DNA of 64,000 bases from Cytophagales bacterium. Its GTDB lineage: Bacteria; Bacteroidota; Bacteroidia; Cytophagales; Spirosomataceae. Location: positions 156,719 to 220,718 of the forward strand of contig JAAFJE010000007.1 of NCBI GenBank assembly GCA_013298025.1. The letters run 5' to 3'. The position numbers and the translations under genes were made by a program. The notes beneath the pieces are model-generated. The model did not search any database, had not been told where the DNA came from, and saw only the letters and a list, made by a program, of their open reading frames with translations. Below are positions 54,488 through 63,821 of this stretch, piece after piece (position 1 is the first letter of the stretch; the number at the start of each line of letters is the position of its first letter).

Positions 54488-57382
54488 TCAAGAAAGTAAA
54501 CTCTCAATTTGCTGTAAATCAATATGTTTTATGGCTTCAATGCCCATTTTTAAAACAGCAGGAAATAATTCCTTTAATTTGTCTTTGATGCCGTCTTCGG
54601 CTGTTTCCAAAGCGATTTTCTTGATTTTTCCTACAATACTTTTCCCTAAACTTTCCTTTTCCTCCGCTTTCTTTTCTTCTTTAAACGCCTTTAATTCTTC
54701 AATCAGTTCCTTTAACTCTTTTTGGTCGTTTGGCTCTTGACTGCTTTTCACTAAACGCTCTAATTCATTAAAAATATGGGTTTGTTGATAACGATTATCA
54801 TTAATCGTTACAGGAGCATAGTAATGATTGGTTACTTGCCTGATTTCAGCCTGAGAAAAATATCCTCCTAATATTTTTATGATTTCTGTGGAATCAATCT
54901 TAGTTCTGCTTGCATAGTCACGATAGTCGCCCCATTCTTCTTTTACTACCACTATTAAATCATCATATTTAGCTTTTATCTTTTTACCCTCGTATTCAAA
55001 TGCTACCATTTCTTCGTACTCCAAGCCGGGTAATTTTTCTAAGGTTTTTTTCAAAGTACTACGGATGGTATCAAAATAAGATTGGTGATATTTGCCAATG
55101 ATATAAAAATGGATGGTTCTATCTTCTACTTTAGCCAAAACACGAATATCATCTTTGGTAAATACTGCACCTTTGCTCCAGTAATGCTTATTTTTAATTT
55201 CCGAAAAATGCTTTACAATCAAATAGGGCATAATATCTTCTGGAATAGCTGCCTTAAAATCAACGTAAAAATGCTTGCCTTCTTCGTAAAACTCACTCAA
55301 AGCAATGGGCTGATTACTACCAAAACGAATAGGGATGTATAGTTTTTGTTCGCTTTCTTCAAAATGCAAAAGTCCATAAAAATTCATGGTTTTGAAGATA
55401 AAAGTGGCTTCTTCTTCGTAAAACTCAAACTTATTTGAACGCCGTAAAATTTGACACGCCTGTTCTTTCCTTAAAACACCCTGACTTTCAATGGTTCTTT
55501 GGTTGATAATCAATGAATAAGCTCCATCTATTAGCCATTTGGGGTTCAGAATATGTCTATCCATCAAAGGAGAATCATTGAAATAGCGTAAAACCCCAAT
55601 TTGATTGAGATACAATAAAATGGCTATTCGTCTATCTTCGGTGTCTGTCACGCCCAAACTTCTACATAATTCACGGTAATAGCTCATCGTGATGTAATGC
55701 TTGTTGGGTTTATTATACTCCTTTTCAATGGCTTCTTTTACGTTCTGATATTCTAGGGGAAATTCTTTGTTAAGATTTTCTAATTGTAATAGTTCTGATT
55801 TTATCGTCTGCTCTACTTCGTCCATAATTTTTCGCCAAGAAGGCTCTATTTGGGCAGCTTTTAGCACCGATACTCTGTTAAAAATGGCTTTCAGCACAGG
55901 ACGTTTTTCGTCTGTTCCATTATAGCGTTCTCTTAATTGGTTGGCATCAATTTTTAGATGACTACTCGTTAAAACGTCTGCATAATTATTAATGATGATA
56001 AAGGGAGCTTTGGGAGCATAATTTTCTAAAAAAGCAATGTATTTTTCTGGATTTTGGTCTTTGGTACTGTCTAAAACGATGACGTAAAGTGTATCGGTCG
56101 TCATAAATAGTTTATGCAAACTATATTGAATTTCTTGACCGCCAAAATCCCAAAGGTTGATTTTGATATTTCCCCCTTGGTCGGGAGCTCTATCATGTTC
56201 AAAAGGTTTCCATGAAGAGATAGCAATATCGGGCGTGGAAGCTTCATGCTCATCAATGGGCAAACCCATCAAGTATTTTTGTAAAGTAGTTTTACCAGCA
56301 CGAGGCTCACCCAGTAAAACCATTTTAGCTTCTTCAATTTTTACTGTTCCTTTTTCTTGTGCCTCTAAATATTCTAATAAAGCTTCTCTTCCTCCGCTTT
56401 TGATGGCTTCAATCATGGCTGGAGGGAGGGGGTTGCCATATAAATTAAATGCAGAACGCATATAATTTTCTTTAAAGATAATTTTTACAGACTTGAAATT
56501 AATGATATCATTCTTTTTTAAGTATCTAATTTCATTATTACTCAAATCAAGATATTCTAATTTCACTAAGTTAGATAATGGTGATATATCGTTAATTTGA
56601 TTATCACTCAATCTAAGAGAGAATAAATTCACTAAATTAGCCAAAGGCGATAAATCACTAATTTGATTATCAATCAATTGAATGTGTTCTAAATTCACTA
56701 AATTGGCTAAAGGCGATAAATCACTAATTTGATTATTTCCTAAATAGAGCATTTTCAACTCCGATAAGTTTGACAAAGGAGATAAATCGGTAATTTGATT
56801 ATGACTCAAATTAAGTTTTTCTAAATTCAATAAGTTAGATAAAAGAGATAAATCGGTAATTTGACTACTACTCAAATCAAGCGATGTTAAATTTAATAAA
56901 CTAGATAAAGGCGATAAATCACTAATTTGATTCTTATTTAACCAAAGACCTGTTAAATTCACTAAATTGGCTAAAGGCGATAAATCACTAATTTGATTCC
57001 TATTCAACCCAAGACTTGTTAAATTTACTAAATTGGCCAAAGGCGATAAATCAATAATTTGATTAACACTCAAATCAAGCTTCTTCAAATTCAACAGCTT
57101 AGTCAAAGGCGATAAATCAATAATCTCATTGCTGTCTAAATAAAGCTTTTCTAAATTTACTAATTTAGCCAAAGGTGATAAATCAACAATTTGATTTTCC
57201 CGCAAATAAAGTACCTCCAAATTAGCTAAGTTAGCCAAAGGCGATAAATCACTAATTCCTTTGTTGCTCAAATCAAGCTCAACAATATCTCCCGTACCAT
57301 TAAGCTTAAACTCTCTCACTACCACCCCCAAAGCCTTCTCCAACTCCAGTATCACTTTCGGTTTTACTTGTTCTTTCGCCAT
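54488..57382 (-). CDS. Bacterial Roco protein: LRR-Roc-COR GTPase
   Basis: 964 aa. Twelve 22-residue leucine-rich repeats at about 33-297 have the pattern LxxLxLxxNQIxDLSPLANLVN. The Roc GTPase at about 350-520 has P-loop LLGEPRAGKTTLQKYL near 355, NLWDFGGQEIQYSLHKLF as G3, and IIINNYADVL in place of the usual NKxD. The COR region follows at about 520-790 (LGVTDTEDRRIAILLYLNQIGVLRYF, HILNPKWLIDGAYSLI). The C-terminus is a Lys/Glu coiled coil and a hydrophobic end. Roco proteins are relatives of human LRRK2, acting as GTP-dependent dimers; bacterial roles are not known. Confidence 0.93.
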   Translation of the reverse strand: MAKEQVKPKVILELEKALGVVVREFKLNGTGDIVELDLSNKGISDLSPLANLANLEVLYLRENQIVDLSPLAKLVNLEKLYLDSNEIIDLSPLTKLLNLKKLDLSVNQIIDLSPLANLVNLTSLGLNRNQISDLSPLANLVNLTGLWLNKNQISDLSPLSSLLNLTSLDLSSSQITDLSLLSNLLNLEKLNLSHNQITDLSPLSNLSELKMLYLGNNQISDLSPLANLVNLEHIQLIDNQISDLSPLANLVNLFSLRLSDNQINDISPLSNLVKLEYLDLSNNEIRYLKKNDIINFKSVKIIFKENYMRSAFNLYGNPLPPAMIEAIKSGGREALLEYLEAQEKGTVKIEEAKMVLLGEPRAGKTTLQKYLMGLPIDEHEASTPDIAISSWKPFEHDRAPDQGGNIKINLWDFGGQEIQYSLHKLFMTTDTLYVIVLDSTKDQNPEKYIAFLENYAPKAPFIIINNYADVLTSSHLKIDANQLRERYNGTDEKRPVLKAIFNRVSVLKAAQIEPSWRKIMDEVEQTIKSELLQLENLNKEFPLEYQNVKEAIEKEYNKPNKHYITMSYYRELCRSLGVTDTEDRRIAILLYLNQIGVLRYFNDSPLMDRHILNPKWLIDGAYSLIINQRTIESQGVLRKEQACQILRRSNKFEFYEEEATFIFKTMNFYGLLHFEESEQKLYIPIRFGSNQPIALSEFYEEGKHFYVDFKAAIPEDIMPYLIVKHFSEIKNKHYWSKGAVFTKDDIRVLAKVEDRTIHFYIIGKYHQSYFDTIRSTLKKTLEKLPGLEYEEMVAFEYEGKKIKAKYDDLIVVVKEEWGDYRDYASRTKIDSTEIIKILGGYFSQAEIRQVTNHYYAPVTINDNRYQQTHIFNELERLVKSSQEPNDQKELKELIEELKAFKEEKKAEEKESLGKSIVGKIKKIALETAEDGIKDKLKELFPAVLKMGIEAIKHIDLQQIESLLS
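56530..57260 (-). repeat. 66-bp coding repeats of the Roco LRR region
   Basis: The leucine-rich repeats show at DNA level as about eleven to twelve near-identical 66-bp units, with the plus-strand core GGCGATAAATCACTAATTTGATT. Several neighbouring units differ by only a few bases, which points to recent duplication or conversion inside the gene. Confidence 0.85.
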
Positions 57383-57584
57383 TGCTTTATCTTCTAATTT
57401 TTATCGCTTATCAAAGGGTTATACTTTATCGGTGTATCCATTATCCAAACTCAACGAGTAAGGCAACTAAGTGATTTATATCTTTCTTTAATCAAATTTA
57501 ACTTTGCATCACAATGCAACATTGTAAACTATTTCTTCATTTTTAGTAACTTATACTTCAACCTAAACCAAAGATAAGTCACTA

Positions 57585-57636
57585 AAAATAAAAAACTTAA
57601 CTCACTAACTCACAACTCGCTCAATCACTCATTCAC
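57585..57636. repeat. Octamer-like AT-rich repeat with a copy near 60253
   Basis: The 19-nt AAAATAAAAAACTTAACTC at 57585-57603 recurs exactly at 60253-60271. It is followed by units such as AACTCACT, AACTCACA, ACTCGCTC, AATCACTC and ATTCACTT. Related fragments occur at about 5770-5812, 47545-47595 and 60086-60115. Confidence 0.65.
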
Positions 57637-58050
57637 TTACGCCCAAGCAAACGTAATCACTTGTTCAACTTCTGGGTGCAAGCTTAATGATACGGGGCAT
57701 TTATGGGCGGTATGTTCCAATTTTTTCACCTGTTCGGGTGTGAGTACAACATTAGTTTTCATACTCAACTGAATCTCCAAACGAGCAATGCGGCGTGGCG
57801 GCGTAGGCGACATGATTTTGGTCACTTCTACCGTCGAGCCAGCTAGTTCGATATGGTCACGTTGGGCCACAATCGCCATTGTCGTAAGCATACACGAACC
57901 TGTGGCAGTAGCCACCAAGTCGGTCGGAGAAAAAGCCTCTCCTTTCCCCATGTTGTCGGTTGGGGCATCGGTTATGAGGGTATTATTTGATTGTAAATGA
58001 ATCGACTCGGTACGAAGTTCGCCTAAATAAACGGTTTTTACAGTGGGCAT
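57637..58050 (-). CDS. OsmC/Ohr-like family peroxidase
   Basis: 137 aa. The two family cysteines lie in TATGSCMLTTMAIVAQ near residue 53 and in AHKCPVSLSLHPEV near 117, at the positions of the peroxidatic and resolving Cys of OsmC proteins. It would reduce organic hydroperoxides in the cytoplasm using lipoylated proteins or thiols. Lipoyl synthase is encoded about 1.1 kb away, which may be chance. Confidence 0.9.
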   Translation of the reverse strand: MPTVKTVYLGELRTESIHLQSNNTLITDAPTDNMGKGEAFSPTDLVATATGSCMLTTMAIVAQRDHIELAGSTVEVTKIMSPTPPRRIARLEIQLSMKTNVVLTPEQVKKLEHTAHKCPVSLSLHPEVEQVITFAWA

Positions 58051-58350
58051 TTGCGATAAAGTTTAAGATGAATAAAAAGATGTTTTGTAACAATGATTTA
58101 CCTTATATAGGCACTAAGTAAAACTTTTATCCTCAAACTTAAAAATAAAACTTGTGGTCTGTTCGTATTTTCATACAAAAGCAGCCAACTTTTGTCGTAT
58201 TTTTTGATGATTTTCCAACAAAATCGCTACAAGTATGGTCATAATTACATAGTTTTGGTACAGCAACAATCCAGACAACTGCAAACGCATCCTTGGCTTC
58301 TTGCCTTGTGCCTTTTATTCCGATTACTTTACTTTAAATATAAAAGACTT

Positions 58351-59106
58351 GTGAAAAAAAATACTTTTTACGGCCTTGTTGTCATAGCCCTATTGCTGGC
58401 ATTTAGCAGTGTAGGTCAACGCCGCAATACAACCCTTGCACAGGTAGAAGACGACGACTATAGCTCTATTTTTTCGTTTGGTATTTCTACTTCAACCAAC
58501 TCTGGGCTGCTGGGTGGGTTTGGCTTTCGCAAAGAAATTGCCATTCGTAACCAAGCCGCCATCAAGCAGAATCATTATTTCGCTCTCGAATTTGCTAACA
58601 TCGACGACTACCGAGAAGTAACGCACATTGGCATTACGGGTTCAGGTTATACCTACGGCAAGCTTAACTATCTCATGGCCATTCGTCCACAATATGGACG
58701 AGAAATTCGGCTTTTCAAAACCTCGTCTGATGGCGGCATCAATGTCAATGGTATTTTTGCCGTAGGCCCTACTATTGGCTTACAGAAGCCTTATTACGTA
58801 GATGTAGTATATAACAATCGCTTTGTTCTTACCGAAAAATTCGACCCGCTTAGGCACAATTACGGCAATATAGCTGGCAGTGGCGGTTTTTTTAAAGGCT
58901 TTGGCGATGCTACTATTGTGCCAGGAGCAAACGTAAAAGCAGCCTTAAACTTTGAAATAGATGCTTTCAACAAAAGTAATATCAGCTTGGAAGTAGGGTT
59001 TTTGATGGATATTTTCTCGAAAAAAATTGAAATAATGGCATTATCCGACAATCGAAGCGTATTTACTTCGGGATATTTGACGATTTTCTTCGGGGGTAAA
59101 AAGTAA
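58351..59106 (+). CDS. Outer-membrane beta-barrel protein, uncharacterised
   Basis: I start it at GTG 58351, where the frame reads (M)[22 protein letters not shown], a good signal peptide. The frame is open 53 codons further up, but that part is not protein-like. The mature part alternates polar and hydrophobic residues as in a barrel ([50 protein letters not shown]). The C-terminus is rich in aromatics, like outer-membrane proteins. It is a small Bacteroidota-type barrel of unknown role. The lipA gene follows. Confidence 0.7.
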   Translation: MKKNTFYGLVVIALLLAFSSVGQRRNTTLAQVEDDDYSSIFSFGISTSTNSGLLGGFGFRKEIAIRNQAAIKQNHYFALEFANIDDYREVTHIGITGSGYTYGKLNYLMAIRPQYGREIRLFKTSSDGGINVNGIFAVGPTIGLQKPYYVDVVYNNRFVLTEKFDPLRHNYGNIAGSGGFFKGFGDATIVPGANVKAALNFEIDAFNKSNISLEVGFLMDIFSKKIEIMALSDNRSVFTSGYLTIFFGGKK

Positions 59107-59195
59107 GTTTTGTATTTTTGTGCATTGTTGAATCAAAAACTAGGGCGAATGTGTTGTGTAGAGAAATACCAACGCACATAGTATCCTTTTGCAAT

Positions 59196-60086
59196 ATGAT
59201 AGAACTTCCTGTGGTAGCACCCAAAGCTGATAGCCAACCTGCTACAAAACATAACAAAAAACCAGAGTGGTTGCGTGTAAAATTACCTATCGGAAAAGAA
59301 TACGCTAAAGTCCGCACGATTGTAGATGAATACAAACTTCATACAATATGCCAATCGGGCAATTGCCCCAACATGGGCGAATGCTGGGGTGCAGGCACGG
59401 CTACATTTATGATTCTAGGCAATGTGTGCACACGCTCTTGTACGTTTTGTGCCGTGGCTACGGGTCGCCCAAACGAATACGATGCCGATGAGCCTCGCCG
59501 TGTAGCCGAAGCTATCAAACTGATGGGCGTAAAACACGCCGTGATTACGTCGGTCAACCGAGATGAACTAAAAGACCGTGGGGCCGAAATTTGGTACCAA
59601 ACAGTGGTGTTGGTCAAAGAAGTATCGCCCACTACTACCATCGAAACGCTTATTCCCGACACCAAAGGCAATTGGGATGCCCTGTATCGTATGATTGAAG
59701 GCGGACAAGAAGTGGTTTCGCACAACATGGAAACCATCGAGCGTTTGTACCGCAATGTGCGTCCACAAGCCAAATATGCCCGCAGTTTAGAGCAAATCAA
59801 ACGTACCAAAGAGTTTGGCAAACGCACGAAATCGGGTATCATGCTCGGCCTTGGCGAAACCCAAGACGAAGTATTTAAAGCGATGGACGATTTGGTAGAA
59901 AATGGCTTAGATGTACTTACGCTGGGGCAATATTTGCAACCAACCAAAATGCACCACGAAGTAATTGAATGGATTCACCCCGATACTTTTGCCATGTATA
60001 AAGAAGAAGGCTTGAAACGGGGCTTACGCTATGTAGAATCGGGTGCGTTGGTGCGTTCGAGCTACCATGCTGAGAAACATATATAA
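59196..60086 (+). CDS. lipA: Lipoyl synthase
   Basis: 296 aa from [15 protein letters not shown] (ATG at 59196; the open frame reaches 26 codons further up). The N-terminal cysteine set [12 protein letters not shown] holds the auxiliary 4Fe-4S cluster, and [13 protein letters not shown] holds the radical-SAM CxxxCxxC cluster (VCTRSCTFC). Further blocks are [20 protein letters not shown] and [13 protein letters not shown], with a conserved C-terminal [15 protein letters not shown]. It inserts two sulfurs into octanoyl groups on lipoyl domains. A -7 box TATTTTTG at 59113 may give it its own promoter. Confidence 0.97.
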   Translation: MIELPVVAPKADSQPATKHNKKPEWLRVKLPIGKEYAKVRTIVDEYKLHTICQSGNCPNMGECWGAGTATFMILGNVCTRSCTFCAVATGRPNEYDADEPRRVAEAIKLMGVKHAVITSVNRDELKDRGAEIWYQTVVLVKEVSPTTTIETLIPDTKGNWDALYRMIEGGQEVVSHNMETIERLYRNVRPQAKYARSLEQIKRTKEFGKRTKSGIMLGLGETQDEVFKAMDDLVENGLDVLTLGQYLQPTKMHHEVIEWIHPDTFAMYKEEGLKRGLRYVESGALVRSSYHAEKHI

Positions 60087-60156
60087 GTGATTGAATTGTG
60101 AGTTAGTGAATTAGTGCTGTACGAAAGTTTGGTTTTATCTTTCAAACACAATTGAG

Positions 60157-60215
60157 GTAGCGGCAACCCTTGCGGTTGCCATTTGGAATGTGGCAACCGC
60201 AAGGGTTGTCGCTAC
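60157..60215. repeat. REP-like palindrome with 25-bp arms
   Basis: GTAGCGGCAACCCTTGCGGT... at 60157-60181 pairs with 60191-60215 around a 9-nt loop, with one G-T position. It is GC-rich in an AT-rich spacer between lipA and fic. It is much longer than a normal terminator and has no U-run. It looks like a mobile palindromic element or REP-type repeat. Confidence 0.75.
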
Positions 60216-60304
60216 GCCAAAAATTTGCTCCAATCAAATTTATAAATACTTGAAAATAAAAAACTTAACTCGCTATTCGCTCAATTATTTATACTTTTTG
60301 ACAA

Positions 60305-60346
60305 AACAAACTTGACCAAGTGTTGCACTTGGTCAAGTTTGTTTTT
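60305..60346 (+). terminator. Perfect 18-bp hairpin terminator
   Basis: AACAAACTTGACCAAGTG at 60305-60322, TTG loop, complement at 60326-60343, then T3. It ends 22 nt before the fic start, so the fic gene must be expressed through or just behind it. Confidence 0.85.
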
Positions 60347-60367
60347 ACGCTTTTGCCCGTAACAACA

Positions 60368-61150
60368 ATGAAACTTCAAGTAATCCCCAACGAACTATTG
60401 GAAGCGTATCTCGGTGCTGTGCCACAAGATTTACCCAAAGCTTTTGAAGCCTTGGAGGATGCAGCTATTTCTACGGATACCTTTAGCTTTTATACTTCGG
60501 TCGCTTCTGTATTTTCAAGTAAAATTGAAGGAGAAGCAATTGACTTAGACAGTTACATCAAGCACAAGAGATTTGGCATAGCTTTTTTACCCGACTACAC
60601 CAAAAAAATTGACGACCTATACAATGCCTACACCTTTGCAAAAACCCATCTGCTCAATAAAACGAATCTCGGTAAAGCACATAAATTATTGAGTAAACAC
60701 CTCCTAGCAAAGCATCAACAAGGTAAGTTACGAACACAAAATATGTATGTCAGCACAGCCGATGGAAGAATTGAATACGTGGCAGCTTCCCCTTATGAAG
60801 TAGCCACCGAAATGGAAAAGTTGTATGATGATGTTGCTTTGCTTTTAAAACAAGACCTAAGCATTCAAGAAGTATTCTTTTTTGCAGCTATGATTCATTT
60901 GGTATTTGTAAAAATTCATCCTTGGAGCGATGGTAATGGCAGATGTGGGCGTTTATTAGAGAAATGGTTTTTAGGACAAAAATTAGGAGAAAAAGCTTGG
61001 TTTATCCCCAGTGAAAGAAGCTATTACGAACACCACCAAGCCTATTATAAAAATATTCGAGCGTTGGGTCTTGAATACGCCGAACTCGACTATACCAAAG
61101 CCCTTCCTTTTTTGCTTATGCTCCCCTGTTGTCTGCCTTATGAGTCTTGA
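60368..61150 (+). CDS. Fic family protein (AMPylation domain)
   Basis: 260 aa from MKLQVIPNELLEAYL (ATG at 60368); the open frame above crosses the terminator. The inhibitory-type motif SSKIEGE, fitting (S/T)xxxE(G/N), lies near residue 52, as in class II Fic proteins that block their own ATP site. The active site is IHPWSDGNGRCGRL near 203, with the catalytic His. It probably transfers AMP to a target protein, when released from autoinhibition. No antitoxin gene is adjacent, in line with an internal inhibitory helix. Confidence 0.92.
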   Translation: MKLQVIPNELLEAYLGAVPQDLPKAFEALEDAAISTDTFSFYTSVASVFSSKIEGEAIDLDSYIKHKRFGIAFLPDYTKKIDDLYNAYTFAKTHLLNKTNLGKAHKLLSKHLLAKHQQGKLRTQNMYVSTADGRIEYVAASPYEVATEMEKLYDDVALLLKQDLSIQEVFFFAAMIHLVFVKIHPWSDGNGRCGRLLEKWFLGQKLGEKAWFIPSERSYYEHHQAYYKNIRALGLEYAELDYTKALPFLLMLPCCLPYES

Positions 61151-61214
61151 ATGATGCTCAAAAATCGTTTCTCTACGTCTGACGTAGCATTTTGATGCTT
61201 ATTTTATCTTGAAA

Positions 61215-61246
61215 ACATAACTTTAACAGCCTTTGCAAAGTTATGT
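61215..61246. promoter_or_regulatory. Inverted repeat upstream of the lycopene cyclase gene
   Basis: ACATAACTTT at 61215-61224 and its perfect complement at 61237-61246 are 12 nt apart and end 21 nt before the crtY start. It could be an operator or a leader stem-loop. No U-run follows. Confidence 0.4.
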
Positions 61247-61267
61247 ATCATAGAAAGACGCTACTTT

Positions 61268-62440
61268 ATGACAACTACGCACACATACGATTTTATCATA
61301 GCTGGCGGAGGCTTGGCTGGCTTGTCGCTTGCCTATCAACTCAACCAAAGTACACTCAGCAACCGAAAGTTGCTGATTATTGATGCCAATGACTACGAAA
61401 AAAACGACAAAACTTGGTGTTTTTGGGAAAAAGAACCCACCGATTTTGAAAGCATCGTAGCCCATAGCTGGCAAGGTGTGTGGTTTCATGGGAATGCCCA
61501 TTTTTCGTCGTTTTTGCCTCTCGACGAATACCGCTACAAGATGATTCGGAGCATTGATTTTTATCAATATGTAAAAAAAACATTGGCAAATAATCCTGCT
61601 ATCACTTGGCTACAAGCGACTGTTACGAGCATTCAACAAACAACAGTGCATACCAACCAAGGCATCTTTGAAGCAAATACGTGGGTGTTCGACAGCATCA
61701 ATCGCCCCGACTACCAAGACAAACGTTACCTGCATTTACTACAGCATTTTAAAGGTTGGGAAATTGAGAGCGATAAACCTTTTTGTCAGCCAGATAAACC
61801 AACCCTTTTCGATTTTAATATCCCACAGCACCAAGAATGTAGGTTTGTGTATATCTTGCCCGATGCGCCCAACAAAGCCTTGGTAGAGTTTACCATTTTT
61901 TCGGATAATCTTTTGTCCGATATAGCCTACGAAGCCCAACTCAGGCATTATATTGAAGACACCCTTGGGCTTCAATCTTATACCGTTACTGCCGTTGAAA
62001 ATGGTATTATTCCGATGTCTAGCCAACCACATATTGCCATGCCCCAAGCTGGGGTTATTCGGATAGGCACAGCCGGTGGCTATGTGAAAGCTTCTACAGG
62101 CTACAGCTTTCAGCGTACCCAACGCCAAAGCAAAGCCTTGGTGTATTGGCTCGAAAACCCTTCTAGCCCTCAACCTTGGCGTAAAAATCGCTTCCGACAA
62201 GCTTGGAAACACTTGCTCGACAGCGTATTGTTGCAAGTAATGCACAAAAAAATGCACCCATCCGACGATATTTTTACCCGTTTGTTTAGAGATAACAGAC
62301 CCGCCCAAATATTAAAATTCCTAGACGAAGACACTACGCTATTAGAAGACTTACGCATCATGCAAACCGTTCCGATAATTCCATTTATCAAGGCAGTTTT
62401 CTGCGTTTTTTTACGTAAGATTTTATCTTATTTTAGATAA
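61268..62440 (+). CDS. crtY: Lycopene cyclase family protein
   Basis: 390 aa. The FAD/NAD site is YDFIIAGGGLAGLSLAYQL near 8. The cyclase blocks include DKTWCFWEKEPTDF near 48, SINRPD near 140, and GTAGGYVKASTGYSFQRTQRQS near 275. It converts lycopene to beta-carotene-type end groups in the membrane. No other carotenoid genes lie in the window. metK follows about 114 bp downstream with its own promoter. Confidence 0.9.
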   Translation: MTTTHTYDFIIAGGGLAGLSLAYQLNQSTLSNRKLLIIDANDYEKNDKTWCFWEKEPTDFESIVAHSWQGVWFHGNAHFSSFLPLDEYRYKMIRSIDFYQYVKKTLANNPAITWLQATVTSIQQTTVHTNQGIFEANTWVFDSINRPDYQDKRYLHLLQHFKGWEIESDKPFCQPDKPTLFDFNIPQHQECRFVYILPDAPNKALVEFTIFSDNLLSDIAYEAQLRHYIEDTLGLQSYTVTAVENGIIPMSSQPHIAMPQAGVIRIGTAGGYVKASTGYSFQRTQRQSKALVYWLENPSSPQPWRKNRFRQAWKHLLDSVLLQVMHKKMHPSDDIFTRLFRDNRPAQILKFLDEDTTLLEDLRIMQTVPIIPFIKAVFCVFLRKILSYFR

Positions 62441-62473
62441 AATATCTATACGCTACTTGCTTTTAAAGTTAAA

Positions 62474-62504
62474 TTGTCATTTAGAAATATTAATTGTAGA
62501 TTTG
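62474..62504 (+). promoter_or_regulatory. Promoter of metK, best Bacteroidota match in the window
   Basis: TTG at 62474-62476, 20 nt, then TAGATTTG at 62497-62504. This fits TTTG-N19-21-TAnnTTTG exactly in the -7 box and in the spacing. Transcription would begin near 62511, about 44 nt before the ATG. Confidence 0.7.
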
Positions 62505-62554
62505 TAGAATAATTCTAAAAAAGAAATTTTACAGTAAAACATCGTTATTTCACA

Positions 62555-63811
62555 ATGGCATATCTTTTCACCTCTGAGTCAGTTTCAGAAGGGCATCCCG
62601 ACAAAGTTGCTGACCAAATATCGGACGCACTCATTGACAATTTCATGGCGTTTGACCCCTCATCAAAAGTAGCTTGCGAAACATTAGTAACCACTGGACA
62701 GGTGATTTTGGCAGGTGAAGTAAATACCAAGACCTATTTAGACGTACAAAGTATTGCACGTGAGGTGATTCGCAAAATCGGATACACCAAGTCTGAATAT
62801 ATGTTTGAAGCCAATTCTTGCGGTATTCTTTCGGCCATTCACGAGCAATCTGCCGATATTAACCAAGGCGTAGATCGCAAAAATCCAGAAGAGCAAGGGG
62901 CTGGCGACCAAGGGATGATGTTTGGTTATGCGACCAAAGAAACCGAAAACTATATGCCTTTGGCCTTAGATTTGGCCCATAAAATTCTGCAAGAGCTTTC
63001 GTATATCCGCAACAACGAGCCTGCATTAATCGGCTATTTGCGTCCAGATGCAAAATCGCAAGTAACCATCGAATATGCTGACGACAACCAACCTCAACGC
63101 ATCGATACCATTGTAGTTTCGACCCAACACGATGATTTTGATTCGGAAGAAACCATGTTGGCGAAAATCAAGGAAGACATTATTGCCATTGTCATTCCTC
63201 GTGTAAAAGCTAAATTGAAGCCAGCGTTACAAGCCTTATTTAATGACGAAATCACTTATCACATCAACCCTACTGGTAAATTTGTGATTGGTGGCCCTCA
63301 TGGCGATACAGGCTTGACAGGTCGTAAAATCATTGTTGATACTTACGGCGGCAAAGGAGCACACGGTGGTGGTGCATTTTCGGGCAAAGACCCTTCAAAA
63401 GTTGACCGCTCGGCAGCTTATGCCACTCGTCATATCGCTAAAAACTTGGTTGCCGCCGGTCTTTGCGACGAAGTATTGGTACAAGTATCGTATGCCATTG
63501 GTGTTGCCAAACCTTGCGGTTTGTATGTAAATACGTATGGCACTGCCAAAGTTGAGTTGACCGACGGTGAAATTGCACGCAAAGTAGAAGAGATTTTCGA
63601 TATGCGTCCTTATTTCATCGAGCAACGTTTGAAATTACGTAACCCCATTTATAGCGAAACAGCAGCGTATGGCCACATGGGTCGCACCAACGAAGTGATT
63701 ACTAAAAAATTCAAATCGCCAGATGGCACTGTTATAGAGAAAGAAGTAGAATTATTTACTTGGGAAAAACTCGATTACGTAGATGCCGTGAAAACAGCTT
63801 TTGGGTTATAA
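62555..63811 (+). CDS. metK: S-adenosylmethionine synthase
   Basis: 418 aa. Blocks in order: [21 protein letters not shown] at the start, [13 protein letters not shown] near 112, [24 protein letters not shown] near 248 and [19 protein letters not shown] near 275. It makes S-adenosylmethionine from methionine and ATP. It supplies, among others, the methyltransferase at 35435 and radical-SAM LipA. Tandem repeats follow the gene directly. Confidence 0.97.
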   Translation: MAYLFTSESVSEGHPDKVADQISDALIDNFMAFDPSSKVACETLVTTGQVILAGEVNTKTYLDVQSIAREVIRKIGYTKSEYMFEANSCGILSAIHEQSADINQGVDRKNPEEQGAGDQGMMFGYATKETENYMPLALDLAHKILQELSYIRNNEPALIGYLRPDAKSQVTIEYADDNQPQRIDTIVVSTQHDDFDSEETMLAKIKEDIIAIVIPRVKAKLKPALQALFNDEITYHINPTGKFVIGGPHGDTGLTGRKIIVDTYGGKGAHGGGAFSGKDPSKVDRSAAYATRHIAKNLVAAGLCDEVLVQVSYAIGVAKPCGLYVNTYGTAKVELTDGEIARKVEEIFDMRPYFIEQRLKLRNPIYSETAAYGHMGRTNEVITKKFKSPDGTVIEKEVELFTWEKLDYVDAVKTAFGL

Positions 63812-63821
63812 GATTTGAAAA

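Noticed and set aside
56530..57260. Regular direct repeats resembling a CRISPR array
   Set aside because: The 66-bp period is in frame and encodes 22-residue LRRs; there are no unique spacers.
59339..59947. 202-aa minus-strand frame
   Set aside because: Exact antisense of lipA, which has all catalytic motifs.
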